From Planctomycetaceae bacterium (lineage in GTDB: Bacteria; Planctomycetota; Planctomycetia; Planctomycetales; Planctomycetaceae): a stretch of DNA of 64,000 nucleotides. Both the position numbers and the translations under genes were made by a program. A model generated the notes under the pieces. That model saw nothing but the letters and a program-made list of their open reading frames with translations. It was not told where the DNA came from and did no database searches. This document shows positions 8,384 through 17,511 of this stretch, one piece after another (position 1 is the first letter of the stretch; every line of letters starts with the position of its first letter). The stretch spans positions 141,809 to 205,808 of the forward strand of contig JANSXP010000007.1 of the NCBI GenBank assembly GCA_024742875.1, given 5' to 3'.

Positions 8384-9499
8384 TTATGACGGGTGCCAGT
8401 GATATCCCACCGGTGTCACGTCATTGTCGATCGGTGACTGACCGTCGCGCGGTGCAGCAACCACCTGCTCCCAGACGATTGTCTCACGAAACCGGGCTGC
8501 GGCGGTCTCCGGGGTGACAGTGACAATGTGTACGCCGGTCATCAGTTCAAAGCCGGCAATGCGGCCAGGCCGCGGCAGAATGTCGAGCATCCACGGAAAC
8601 GTGCTGCCGATGCCCACGCTGGGCAGCGTCAGTGTCAGATTAAAGTCCACCTGCCCTGCCAGCTTTGGCAGCGCCACACAAATCGATTTGAGTCGGGCGG
8701 CCAGTTGCTTCAGTTGAGCGACGGACAGCCGTTCGAAACATGCGGGCGTCTCTGGCCCGGGGCACACGCGGGTGTGCCACGAGAATCGGCCGGCAAACGG
8801 GCACACAATGAGCCACTTGGCAGAGGCCTCCAGCAGTCGTGTCTCGGCTTGCAACTCCGCGTTTTTCCACTGCAAAAAGACACGGTTTTCGCCACTGTCT
8901 GTCAGCGGCGCCCGCCACAGCGGCATCCCGGCCGTTTCATCTGCCAGGGCAGTGGCCACAATCTGGGAATGGCTGTGCGGCAGCGAGGCGCCCGCCATTA
9001 CGCCCTGATTGCGGAAGATCCGAATATGGGGGAAGCGTCCGTCAGCATGCAGCTGCAGCACGCGAAGTTGCCAGGCCAGCAGAACGCGCGTGAGCTGAGT
9101 GACGGACAGCTGTTGCAGCTGTGTCAGAAAGTCGGCGCACTCCACCACCACATCGTGCTGGCCGATCAGTGGTTCCCAATGGGCGCTCTGCGGTGGTGGC
9201 TTGTCGGAGTCCCCTGTCGCCTGAACGACGGCCGGATAACGGTTGGGGACGACACGCACGAGCCAGCCTCGCATATTAGGCCGTGTGTCCGTCTGCCGCA
9301 GTGCCAGTCGTTCGTCGGGCGTGTGAGATTCCTGTCCTTCCAGAAAAGGATCGGCCGCCGCACCGCTGTCCGGTTTTGCGGCCGCGTCAGACGTCATCCC
9401 GTCCTGCAGGGGAACAGGCCGCTGCTCGCGTGCAGCCGCCATGATGACCGGACGTCCTGTCAGTATGTCGAGTCGCGTGTGACTATCGGGCACCGTCAT
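8384..9499 (-). CDS. Galactose-1-phosphate uridylyltransferase-like protein
   Basis: A 371-residue HIT-superfamily nucleotidyltransferase. The active-site block reads GASLPHSHSQI (H-x-H-x-Q) near the middle, as in GalT and related nucleoside-phosphate-hexose transferases. VVPNRYPAV and the C-terminal GFELMTGVHIVTVTPE also match the family. GalT transfers UMP between glucose-1-P and galactose-1-P in the Leloir pathway; relatives use ADP. The usual N-terminal zinc motif CPFCPGxE is replaced by ADPFLEGQE, so both cysteines are missing. No other galactose genes are close. It starts 2 bases after the lipoprotein gene stops. Confidence 0.85.
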   Translation of the reverse strand: MTVPDSHTRLDILTGRPVIMAAAREQRPVPLQDGMTSDAAAKPDSGAAADPFLEGQESHTPDERLALRQTDTRPNMRGWLVRVVPNRYPAVVQATGDSDKPPPQSAHWEPLIGQHDVVVECADFLTQLQQLSVTQLTRVLLAWQLRVLQLHADGRFPHIRIFRNQGVMAGASLPHSHSQIVATALADETAGMPLWRAPLTDSGENRVFLQWKNAELQAETRLLEASAKWLIVCPFAGRFSWHTRVCPGPETPACFERLSVAQLKQLAARLKSICVALPKLAGQVDFNLTLTLPSVGIGSTFPWMLDILPRPGRIAGFELMTGVHIVTVTPETAAARFRETIVWEQVVAAPRDGQSPIDNDVTPVGYHWHPS

Positions 9500-9501
9500 G
9501 C

Positions 9502-9864
9502 TTAGTAAACGGCGGCCGGTCGCTGCAGCCCGCCCTGCGGGTATCCTGGCGGAATATTCTCCGGCGAATAGGGGGTGCCGTACAGCAGTCTCTGCTCGGC
9601 CGCTTTGCGCGGTGCCGTACGGGGACGATCGTAACCCCTTGGCCTGGAACTCACTTCCGGACCAATGTCCGGATCTGGAAACGGGTCCTGTTGTTCGTAG
9701 GCACGGGCTTCTGACGTGGGGTGGTACGTCCAGTAGCTGGGGAGTCGTGTGAACATCGGATTCACGCAGCCAGACAGACTACCGCACATCATGAGCAATA
9801 TGATGATGCGATGTGGCGGGAATGCGGATGCAGCAGACGTGATGCGGGTGGATGATGGGCCCAT
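9502..9864 (-). CDS. Small lipoprotein
   Basis: A 120-residue protein with a signal sequence (IIILLMMCGSLSGC) ending in a lipobox L-S-G-C around residue 33, so it is probably a lipid-anchored envelope protein. The mature part is hydrophilic and rich in Pro, Tyr, Arg and Asp, with no domain I recognise. No clear ribosome site precedes the ATG at 9864, and an internal Met closer to the hydrophobic core is possible. It is the first gene of the lipoprotein-GalT-phosphoesterase-UvrA run. Confidence 0.7.
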   Translation of the reverse strand: MGPSSTRITSAASAFPPHRIIILLMMCGSLSGCVNPMFTRLPSYWTYHPTSEARAYEQQDPFPDPDIGPEVSSRPRGYDRPRTAPRKAAEQRLLYGTPYSPENIPPGYPQGGLQRPAAVY

Positions 9865-10569
9865 GGCACGAATCGCTGGATGGCAACCAGAAAGCGAATG
9901 CTGAGGTTGTCAGGGAGAGAGGGAGAGGAGAGTGCCGGTGACTGTACGTCGAAAGGACAAAACACAGCAAGAGAGATTCGGCAAAGATTGCCGGGCCGCA
10001 CGGCGGATCCGCAACAAAATTTTATTCCAGGGCCTGGCTCTTTGACACGATCCCACAATGTTTCTATTTTCCGCCCTCCTGAATTCACGAGCTGAATGGA
10101 AGTCGGCTTGTCAGGACCTGTTAACTCAGGCGGCCAGGGACGGCCCCTTTTTTCTGCGCTGCTCCTCACCTGACCGCGAATGCAGCGATCACCCTGCTGC
10201 AGAGTATGTCGCCTCCGCTGGGACCGCCCACTGACTGGGATCGGGACTCGGACTGGGATCGGGACTCCGATGGCGACCGCCTCCGATAGTCGCCTGCCTG
10301 ATGCTCTTATGCGAGCCGTTTCCCCTTGGACGTTCCGCCCTCACCGCCCTCACCGCGTTTCCCTCAATACCGACGCACATGCATGGTCAGGCCGGGCGTG
10401 ACAATGGGCCAGCCGCATTAAGCGGCCCGTCTTTGCATCGGCACCGATCGTGCGGAGTTTTGTCAGTGACGTTCTGCTTCGTCTGATCACGCCTGCCACC
10501 TTTGCGAATGTCGACGTGTTCCGGTACCGTGGCGGTCAAGATTGACGTTCAGAATTGCGGAGATTCCCT
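9865..10569. other. Intergenic, about 700 bases
   Basis: No convincing gene. It lies between divergent transcription units and must hold their promoters. It contains short direct repeats: gactcggactgggatcg/gactccgat-type units around 10238-10272 and two copies of cgccctcac around 10338-10360. Small frames here encode only repetitive Asp/Pro/Ser or Arg-rich strings. Confidence 0.5.
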
Positions 10570-11448
10570 ATGCATCACATGAAACCATTCGCTTTCCTGC
10601 TGACCCTGTGTTTGATGACGGCCGCAGTGGCCCGAGAGCCCATGAAAGCGCTGATTGTGGACGGCCAGAACAATCACAAAGTCTGGCCGGAGACTACCAA
10701 ACGAATGAAGTCGTACCTGGAAGAAACGGGCCTGTTTACCGTGGATGTGGCGACTGCCGCACCAAAGGGGACGGATCCTGACTTCAAACCCAATTTCAGC
10801 GACTACGCCGTGGTGGTGAGTAACTTTGGTCACGGTGCGGCCGCCTGGCCGGAAGAAACGCAAAAGGCGTTTGAAGAATATGTCGCCGGTGGCGGCGGTT
10901 TTGTCGTCGTGCACGCCGCCGACAATTCGTTTCCGGAATGGCCCGCCTACAACGAGATGATTGGCCTGGGGGGCTGGGGGGGGCGCAATGAGAAAAGCGG
11001 GCCTTACGTCTACACTAACGACAAAGGCGATGTGATTCGTGACACCTCACCGGGACGTGGCGGAAGCCATGGCAAGCAGTGGGAGTTTCCGGTTGTGATT
11101 CGCGACAAAGATCATCCGATCACCGCCGGTATGCCGCTGGAATGGAAGCACGCGCAGGACGAACTGTACGATCGTCTCCGCGGGCCCGCCGTCAACATGC
11201 AGATTCTGGCGACGGCCGAGTCACAGTCGACGATGCGGCATGAGCCCATGATCTTCACCATCGCCTATGAAAAAGGGCGCGTTTTTCACACGCCCATGGG
11301 ACACGCGGAATACAGCGTGGAGTGTGTGGGATTCATTGCCACATTCCAGCGCGGTACGGAATGGGCGGCCACTGGCAAAGTGACGCAAAAGCTGCCCGAC
11401 GATTTCCCCACAGCCGACAAAGCCAGCAGTCGTAAATTCCAGGAGTAA
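10570..11448 (+). CDS. Secreted ThuA-like domain protein
   Basis: A 292-residue protein. The ATG at 10570 follows a GCGGAGA site; another Met is at 10579. It has a signal peptide (MKPFAFLLTLCLMTAAVAR), then a ThuA / trehalose-utilisation-type glutamine-amidotransferase-like fold. The evidence is ALIVDGQNNH, the YAVVVSNFGHGAAAWPE strand-loop, FVVVHAADNSFPEWPAYNEMIG, and a C-terminal GRVFHTPMGH. ThuA domains are very common in secreted planctomycete proteins and are linked to carbohydrate metabolism; the precise reaction is unknown. A strong terminator follows. Confidence 0.88.
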   Translation: MHHMKPFAFLLTLCLMTAAVAREPMKALIVDGQNNHKVWPETTKRMKSYLEETGLFTVDVATAAPKGTDPDFKPNFSDYAVVVSNFGHGAAAWPEETQKAFEEYVAGGGGFVVVHAADNSFPEWPAYNEMIGLGGWGGRNEKSGPYVYTNDKGDVIRDTSPGRGGSHGKQWEFPVVIRDKDHPITAGMPLEWKHAQDELYDRLRGPAVNMQILATAESQSTMRHEPMIFTIAYEKGRVFHTPMGHAEYSVECVGFIATFQRGTEWAATGKVTQKLPDDFPTADKASSRKFQE

Positions 11449-11469
11449 CAGTACGACATTGTCCTTTCG

Positions 11470-11503
11470 CAGCCCGATCGATGTCGTTTGATCGGGCTGT
11501 TTG
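11470..11503 (+). terminator. Intrinsic terminator after the ThuA gene
   Basis: Perfect 10-bp stem cagcccgatc / gatcgggctg (11470-11479 and 11490-11499), followed by ttt. It separates the ThuA gene from the acylase gene. Confidence 0.75.
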
Positions 11504-11542
11504 CGTTGGTACCTGCTGTCTTCTCCATTCAAAGGGGTCTGT

Positions 11543-13855
11543 ATGGACCTGTCCCGTCGCGTGATGCACCCGCTGTGGTTGTGTGCTCTGCTGTCTGTCT
11601 GTGGACTGGCGGTTGGCGCGAGTCCTGCAAACGGGCAGGACAGCCGTCCGCGTTCCGCTGATGACCTGGCGGCGGCCGACGCGCAGCCGCGAACGGTCGT
11701 TCGCCGAGACGAATGGGGAGTCGCCCATATTCATGGCCGCACACATGCGGACGCTTTTTTTGGCATGGGCTATGTGCAGGCCGAAGACTACTTCTGGCAG
11801 CTGGAAGACACGTGCATTCAGTCGCTGGGCCGTTACGCGGAAGTGACTGGTGAAGAAGGACTGGCATCAGACATTCTCAATCGCAGTTTCGAGATTGTGC
11901 CCAGGGCCAGGGCCGATTTTCGGAAGATGAAGCCCGCCTATCAGAAGATGGCAACCGCTTTTGTTGACGGCATCAACCACTATCTGCAGACGCATCCTCA
12001 GGAATCACGTCGACTGATCAAACGCTTTGAGCCGTGGCACGTGCTGGCGATGGATCGCTTCGTGATTCTGAATTTTGTGTATGGTCAGATCCACGTGGGT
12101 AAACCGCAGCCGCGTTCCGCAGACGACGTTGCGACTTTGCTTCAGACAAGTCAGTGGGCCGCGTGGAATTATTCTCCCGTGGCGTCCACAGGCTTTGAAC
12201 GCGAAGTGCGTGAAGCGGTTGGCTCCAATGCCTGGGCAGTCGCGGGCAGCAAAACGGCGTCTGGCAAGCCCATGCTGTTCATCAACCCTCATCAGCCGTG
12301 GTATGGCATGGGACAGTTCTACGAAGTTCACATGGCCAGCGACGAAGGGCTGAACTTTACGGGTGCCTGTTTCTTTGGCAATCCGTTTCCGACCATCGGC
12401 CACAACGAGCACCTGGGCTGGACTTACACGGTCAACAATCCGGACATCGGTGATGCCTGGCACGTCACGTTTGATCATCCGACTGATCCGCTGAAATATC
12501 GGTACGACGGTGGCTATCGCACTGCCGAGCAGTGGCAGGAGACGATTCTCGTTAAACAGGGACGAAAGACGGTTCCCCAGCAGGTCACGTTTCGTCGCAC
12601 GCATCATGGCCCCATCGTGCGGGCCGATGGCGAAAACCGATTTCTCGCCGCGCAGGTGGCCGGTCTTTACGATCTGGACCGCGTGGATCAGGCCTGGGGA
12701 ATGGTGCTGTCAAAAAACTTTGCGCAGTGGAAGAGGGCTTTCAGCCACTGCGCGATCCCAATGTTTAATGTGGTTTACGCGGACCGCGAGGACAACATCT
12801 TCTACGCATACAACGGAGCGATTCCGATTCGTGATCCGTCGTTCAACTGGCGAAAGCCGGTCGACGGCAGCGACCCCAGCGCCGACTGGCAGGGCATTCA
12901 TCCGTTCGCCGATCTGCCCCAGCTGCTCAATCCGAAATGCGGCTATGTCCAAAGCTGCAACTCAACGCCCTTTACGACCACGCATGATGAAAACCCGGAT
13001 CGCCGCCGTTTTCCCAACTATATGATCGAAGACGCCGATGTTGATATGCGCCGCTCAAAACTGTCGCGGCAGTTGCTCAGCGAGGCACAGGGTGTCACCT
13101 ACGATCATTGGCAGAAGCTGGCCTATGACACACGATTGTACTGGCCGATGACCGAGATCCCCCAACTGACGGCCGACTTTGAACGCCTGCAGACCAGTGA
13201 TCCTGAGCTTGCGGCCCGGGTTGCGCCCTACTTTGCTCATTTGCAGGACTGGGATTTTCGCGCGTCGATTGAATCCACGCAGACGACGCTGGCTGTCGCG
13301 TGGTACGAACAGCTGTATGGGTTTGGCTACCCGGCGGAAACGCTGAAGCCCCCCTATCGCGGCGACAAACGCACCTGGTTTCAGGCGCTGGATGCCGCCG
13401 CCGAAAAACTCAAGGGGCTGTACGACACCTGGCAGCATCCCTGGGGGGAAGCGCACCGACTGCAGCGTGTTGGCAATCAGCCCGATGTGAAGCACGCGGG
13501 CGTGGGCCTCAATCCGCTGTTTGACAGTCTGCCGTGCCCCGGTACACCCGGACCTTTGGGCATCGTGTTTACCGTCTACTCCACTCCCGAAATCCCGTTT
13601 CTGCGGAGCCAGCGATTTGCCGTCGTGGGCGCTTCCTACATGGCGGTGGTGGACTTTGCCGACAACATACGGGCTCACAGCGTGATGCCGTTTGGGGCCA
13701 GTGGGCGGCGCCGATCGCCCCATTTTTTTGATCAGGCCAGGCTGTACTCCACTCGCCGCTTCAAACCTGCCTGGTATTGGCCCGCCGCCCTCCGCGAACA
13801 CACGGTGAAGGAACAACAGCTCCACTGGGCTCCCACGTTGAAGCCCACCAAATAG
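11543..13855 (+). CDS. Penicillin acylase family Ntn-hydrolase
   Basis: A 770-residue secreted protein. The ATG at 11543 follows AAAGGGG; a signal peptide (HPLWLCALLSVCGLAVGA) is followed by the alpha-chain pattern RDEWGVAHIHGRTHADAFFGMGYVQAEDYFWQLE. The predicted autocatalytic cleavage site is G-S-N-A-W-A-V-A-G. Ser228 would be the N-terminal nucleophile of the beta chain, and NPHQPWYGMGQFYEVHM follows. Family enzymes cleave side-chain amides of beta-lactams or long-chain acyl-homoserine lactones in the periplasm; the substrate here is unknown. The length and domain order match whole-length acylases, and no break is seen. Confidence 0.92.
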   Translation: MDLSRRVMHPLWLCALLSVCGLAVGASPANGQDSRPRSADDLAAADAQPRTVVRRDEWGVAHIHGRTHADAFFGMGYVQAEDYFWQLEDTCIQSLGRYAEVTGEEGLASDILNRSFEIVPRARADFRKMKPAYQKMATAFVDGINHYLQTHPQESRRLIKRFEPWHVLAMDRFVILNFVYGQIHVGKPQPRSADDVATLLQTSQWAAWNYSPVASTGFEREVREAVGSNAWAVAGSKTASGKPMLFINPHQPWYGMGQFYEVHMASDEGLNFTGACFFGNPFPTIGHNEHLGWTYTVNNPDIGDAWHVTFDHPTDPLKYRYDGGYRTAEQWQETILVKQGRKTVPQQVTFRRTHHGPIVRADGENRFLAAQVAGLYDLDRVDQAWGMVLSKNFAQWKRAFSHCAIPMFNVVYADREDNIFYAYNGAIPIRDPSFNWRKPVDGSDPSADWQGIHPFADLPQLLNPKCGYVQSCNSTPFTTTHDENPDRRRFPNYMIEDADVDMRRSKLSRQLLSEAQGVTYDHWQKLAYDTRLYWPMTEIPQLTADFERLQTSDPELAARVAPYFAHLQDWDFRASIESTQTTLAVAWYEQLYGFGYPAETLKPPYRGDKRTWFQALDAAAEKLKGLYDTWQHPWGEAHRLQRVGNQPDVKHAGVGLNPLFDSLPCPGTPGPLGIVFTVYSTPEIPFLRSQRFAVVGASYMAVVDFADNIRAHSVMPFGASGRRRSPHFFDQARLYSTRRFKPAWYWPAALREHTVKEQQLHWAPTLKPTK

Positions 13856-13858
13856 CGC

Positions 13859-13897
13859 AAAAAAAGACGGCCGCCACAGGTTTCCCTGTCGCGGCCG
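13859..13897 (-). terminator. Intrinsic terminator for the ECF sigma gene
   Basis: Read on the minus strand, a 13-bp stem with one mismatch (cggccgcgacagg / cctgtggcggccg) is followed by tc and seven T. It lies between the convergent acylase gene (+) and sigma factor gene (-). Confidence 0.8.
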
Positions 13898-13947
13898 CTG
13901 TCCGAAGCTCGACCCGCGCTGCCGTCCCTCAACGGTCATGCGGCGGC

Positions 13948-14514
13948 TTAGCCGGCAAAGCCCGTCAGGGCATCACGCAGTCGGTGTCGAGCCGTGTGCA
14001 GTCGACGCTTGATCGTTCCGATCGGGCTGTCGAAAGCCACACTCATTTCTTTCAGAGACTGGCCATCAAAGTAGAAGGCCATCAGCGTCTTGCGGTCCAG
14101 ATCACCGAGGCGATCCAGTCCGCTGCGAAGCTGCTCTGCTTCTTCCATCTGCATCAGTTCCGCAGCCGGAGTATCCAGCGTCTCCTGCAGCACCTCAAAG
14201 GTGGTGGGTTCGCAGGCGGTCTCCGGTGGTCGGCGGACAGCTCGATTGATGGACAGTCGAGCGGCAATCTGGCACAGCCAGCCAGCGAACGCCGCTGGTT
14301 CCTTCAACTGTTCCAGCTTTCGAAAAGCACGCAGGAAAACTTCCTGAGTGACCTCGTCCGCTTCGGCCGTGTTTCGCAGTCGCTGCATCACGATGCCGTA
14401 GACGCGAGAATGGAACTGAGTGATCAATTCGCCAAAAGCGTCCCGGTCGCCCTGCTGAGCGCGAACGACCGTATCACGTAAAGTGTCATTAGTCATCAAG
14501 GTATCAGTGGACAT
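13948..14514 (-). CDS. ECF-type sigma-70 factor
   Basis: About 188 residues. Region 2 is seen as DAFGELITQFHSRVYGIVMQRLRNTAEADEVTQEVFLRAFRKL. Region 4 is seen as LGDLDRKTLMAFYFDGQSLKEMSVAFDSPIGTIKRRLHTARHRLRDAL, which is a helix-turn-helix for -35 recognition. The start at 14514 is preceded by GGAG at a long spacing; 14532 is an alternative in-frame ATG. No anti-sigma gene lies downstream, because the gene ends at a terminator, so its partner may be elsewhere. Confidence 0.9.
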   Translation of the reverse strand: MSTDTLMTNDTLRDTVVRAQQGDRDAFGELITQFHSRVYGIVMQRLRNTAEADEVTQEVFLRAFRKLEQLKEPAAFAGWLCQIAARLSINRAVRRPPETACEPTTFEVLQETLDTPAAELMQMEEAEQLRSGLDRLGDLDRKTLMAFYFDGQSLKEMSVAFDSPIGTIKRRLHTARHRLRDALTGFAG

Positions 14515-14827
14515 GATTGGATCAGACTCCATGTCTGGTGGACGCACAGTGGGCGTCCGGAGGGAAAACCGTGTGAGGGAGTCTTTGCGTGAAATCCGTA
14601 AGGATGAGTCACGCAAAGAAACAAGGGCTTCGCAAACCAGGCTGATGACGGCAGATCCACAGGGAAACGCGAAAGGCGAGACCTGTGTGAAATGCAGTCC
14701 AACCAGAACGGGGCGACAAAACGGATTTGTTCCGTTTCGGCGGCCAGCCTGGTCCGAGCGGCAGAAGCGATTCAGATTTCGTCGGGCTTGACAGATGTCA
14801 AAACTGACGGGGGCTGAGTCGTTTGCT

Positions 14828-15127
14828 TCAGCTCAGGCTAAACCTGCATCCGAGGGCCGTTGTCAGCAGCGAGGCGGAGCGTTGCCATGGCGTTTGCCAT
14901 GACGAATCGCTCGAATAGCTCTCGGGATGCATCGGGTGCATTCCTCCTGCCAACGGCATCTCGCGGGCGCTTATACGTTTCGCCGCCGCGCGTTTGTCGG
15001 ATAGCCGATCTGCGAAGTCGGGACGACAGGCAGAACAACCACCGAACTCGACGCCACAGACGATCACGTTGCCGTTGCCGGTTGTGATATTGGTGGTCAG
15101 AGTATTCTGGGTGTTTGTAAGCAGCAT
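14828..15127 (-). CDS. Possible small cysteine-containing protein
   Basis: A 99-residue frame with an unusually good ribosome site: GGAAGG, 7 bases before the ATG at 15127. The N-terminal half is Asn/Thr-rich (MLLTNTQNTLTTNITTGNGN), then comes VIVCGVEFGGCSACRPDF with three cysteines. The C-terminal half looks less protein-like and an overlapping frame (14838-15290) is also open. I recognise no family. It could be a real small gene, or part of a dispersed repeat that is open by chance. Confidence 0.35.
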   Translation of the reverse strand: MLLTNTQNTLTTNITTGNGNVIVCGVEFGGCSACRPDFADRLSDKRAAAKRISAREMPLAGGMHPMHPESYSSDSSWQTPWQRSASLLTTALGCRFSLS

Positions 15128-15940
15128 TGTTCTGCCTTCCTGTCTTTGTGTCCCGAACCCCTCGAGGGGTTTCTCGGTCCATGTCACAGCGTCGCACACA
15201 ACCGCGACGCAGAGGGGCGAACGACTGTCGCTCGCCGGAGTACCCGTTTGGAAAACGAGGCTGGGTCATGCCTCGGGCCAACATGGCCAATAATGATTCT
15301 CGGGGCCTTAAGGACCCTTACGCCCGCTATGACATCATGAACGTCCGGGGAGTTCGCTTTAGTTTATCCAGAATTGAGATTTTTGAACGAAACTAATTGT
15401 CCATTTTCTTAAGTTGCTTTTCAGTAAGGGTTTGTGGTCACGCGCGGGTTCGCTCAAAACTCTGGCGAATGCCCGAAAATCCGGGTGCCGAGCGAAAATC
15501 CGGGCGGAACCCTGAACCGGTCCATTCCTGAGAACCTCGTTCCGACACGTGAGCCCATCACATGCCCTCTGCCGTTTCTCCTGTCCCACGCTGAACCGGT
15601 CGGCGTCGCCGGGTGTCCGGCCAGATCTGTGGCAATGGTCGGTCGTTCCTGCGGCAGCTTCGCAGATGCGGGGGCAACGTTGTGGGGGCGATGGGGACGG
15701 ATTGGGGAGCGATGGCTGCCTGTTGGGCGTCCACTGCTGCCGACTCTGCGGGCGTGAGCAGCGATGGCACAGCGACTCTGATGCGTGACCGATTCACGAT
15801 CATGATCTGCCCGTTGGATCAGTGATCGTTGCTGTGCAGGGCGGTCGAGTGTCCGAACCCAACTGCTAAAATCGGGGTCTGCGTGGCTTGGAAACCCGGA
15901 TTCGCAGCGATAGACTCTGCACCCGCCGTATTCCGGCCAT
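15128..15940. other. Intergenic, about 800 bases upstream of tRNA-Lys
   Basis: No convincing gene. An AT-rich patch at about 15356-15425 contrasts with the GC-rich surroundings and could be promoter DNA. The motif cgaaaatccggg appears twice at about 15473-15510. Confidence 0.45.
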
Positions 15941-16013
<73 letters not shown>

Positions 16014-16017
16014 CTGC

Positions 16018-16051
16018 AAAAAGCCTGCTCAATCGTGAGCGGGCTTTTTTT
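16018..16051 (+). terminator. Intrinsic terminator of tRNA-Lys
   Basis: Stem gcctgctca / tgagcgggc with loop atcg, flanked by aaaaa on the left and seven T on the right, directly after the tRNA. Confidence 0.9.
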
Positions 16052-16057
16052 GTGACC

Positions 16058-16351
16058 TCAGCCGGTGACCTCAGTTTGCGCTTCAGGAGGACTCACCAGG
16101 GTCGAAAGTCGGTCTGCTGCTGTCGTCACTGAACCAATCGCATAGACGCTGGCGCCGATGGCAGCCAAACTCCCGAGTAGCAGAATGCCAACGCTCATCA
16201 ACAGCAAATGCGATACTCCAGCGTTGGCGATCAATCGCGCGAACGACATAGACTCCCAGGTGGACCATTTCAGGCTATAGTAAGCAGGCATGAAGTAGGA
16301 ACACACGTGGGCAACGATGGCGGGGCTGATCAGATTCTTGCGGGCGTTCAT
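16058..16351 (-). CDS. Small putative membrane protein
   Basis: A 97-residue frame; the ATG at 16351 has a GAAGGA site 6 bases upstream. Two hydrophobic stretches are present (ISPAIVAHVCSYFMPAYYSL and LLLMSVGILLLGSLAAIGASVYAIG), so it is probably a small integral membrane protein. I recognise no family. It lies downstream of, and on the same strand as, the toxin-immunity island, but 450 bases away and beyond an inverted repeat, so a link is only conjectural. Confidence 0.5.
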   Translation of the reverse strand: MNARKNLISPAIVAHVCSYFMPAYYSLKWSTWESMSFARLIANAGVSHLLLMSVGILLLGSLAAIGASVYAIGSVTTAADRLSTLVSPPEAQTEVTG

Positions 16352-16689
16352 TGGGTCCTTCGTTTCAAAGGGAAGTTTGGCGCCTTGGTGTCGAAACAGT
16401 GGTCGTGGCTTCACATTTCACTTCGATGGAAGTCATTCCTCAGCAGGAGACTCAGTGACTGGGCGAATGAATGTGGAACCTGCGGAAAACGTATCCCATT
16501 CCTGCGTTGGTGTCGGTATCTCGTCGTCGCGATTCCTGGAGACGTGGTGAGAGTCCGTATGTCGGCAAGAATTGGCCCGAAGTGGCGGGAGTTGAATTCC
16601 TGCAAAATGTGTGTGCCATGGTTATCCGGCGGTGGTGATAACCTGCAGATCGCCTATTTGTCTCAGTGACATTAAGGTCACATAGCAGA

Positions 16690-16763
16690 GGGTCGGGAGT
16701 CTTTTCCGGCCCATCGACGATCAACAGTTAATGGCCGTCCATCCGAAAAGGACTCCCGACCCC
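16690..16763. repeat. Inverted repeat with 17-18 bp arms
   Basis: Left arm gggtcgggagtcttttc (16690-16706) and right arm gaaaaggactcccgaccc (about 16745-16762) are complementary except for one extra base. They enclose about 38 bases. It borders the accessory island and could be a terminator for the immunity gene, or the remnant of a small mobile element. Confidence 0.7.
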
Positions 16764-16806
16764 TTTTAGGTCTACTCGTATTCCCCGATGCTGGTGTTCC
16801 GCGTGT

Positions 16807-17511
16807 TCAAACCGATTCCCACAGGTGTCGATCAAAAACTCGACTTGCAAGGATCTGAATCGCTATGGCGAGTGAAAAATTCTTATAAGGATCTGGTTCC
16901 GTTGAACGCTGCGACATCAACCATGAAGCGAGTTGATGAGTTGCAATCTTATAGCTCTGGAGCTCTAGTTCTTCTTCGGAATCGCTCATCTTTGGGAATG
17001 ACAACAGGGCCGATCGCCGCATCTTCCTTGAGAACTCAATCTGGTCGTCGGTTAACTGGGATTCTAGTTCCTGCAGTATGCGGGTCGGAGTTCCTGACAA
17101 TAGACTGTCCGCGTCTGCGCTGCGAATGATCTCCCACGCGTCCTTAGCCGTAACCTGTAGCTCGTCTTGATCAACCTCAGTGAGACGAGCCACGGATGAC
17201 TTCACCGCGGATTCAAACTCTACGATTTCTTTTGGTAGCTTGAAGAGTCGGCCGCTGAAAGCTGATTCATCTTTAAACGACCCCCTCCATTGATTGCCGC
17301 CCGGAACTACTGATTGTCGTATCACAATTAAAGCCAGATCTTTCAGGCATCGAATTTGAATCTGTGAAAAGACCTGCGGACCAATGACCTCGCTGGCCAT
17401 CCGCTGACCATACCCGAGAATGAAATGCCCGTTACCGTCTGTGCCTCTGTAGGTCTGGCGCAGAAGGCTGTTCTCCAAAGCGGATCGAATTAAGTTTTCG
17501 ACAGATCTCAT
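16807..17511 (-). CDS. Putative immunity protein 1
   Basis: A 234-residue cytoplasmic-looking protein; its ATG at 17511 overlaps the stop of the toxin gene (ATGA), the usual coupling of a toxin to its immunity gene. It has no signal peptide or membrane helix. It shares features with the protein at 18726-19481: V-P-x-G-N-x-W-R in the first half and a C-terminal I-Q-I-[LM]-A-S-x-[VL]-F-x-x-H-L-W. That suggests a family of immunity proteins that neutralise related toxins. I cannot match it to a named immunity family. Base composition is AT-richer than the flanks. Confidence 0.75.
   Translation of the reverse strand: MRSVENLIRSALENSLLRQTYRGTDGNGHFILGYGQRMASEVIGPQVFSQIQIRCLKDLALIVIRQSVVPGGNQWRGSFKDESAFSGRLFKLPKEIVEFESAVKSSVARLTEVDQDELQVTAKDAWEIIRSADADSLLSGTPTRILQELESQLTDDQIEFSRKMRRSALLSFPKMSDSEEELELQSYKIATHQLASWLMSQRSTEPDPYKNFSLAIAIQILASRVFDRHLWESV

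Noticed and set aside
10238..10360. Short repeats resembling a CRISPR or MITE
   Set aside because: Units are few and irregular, spacers are not uniform, and no cas gene or transposase is nearby.
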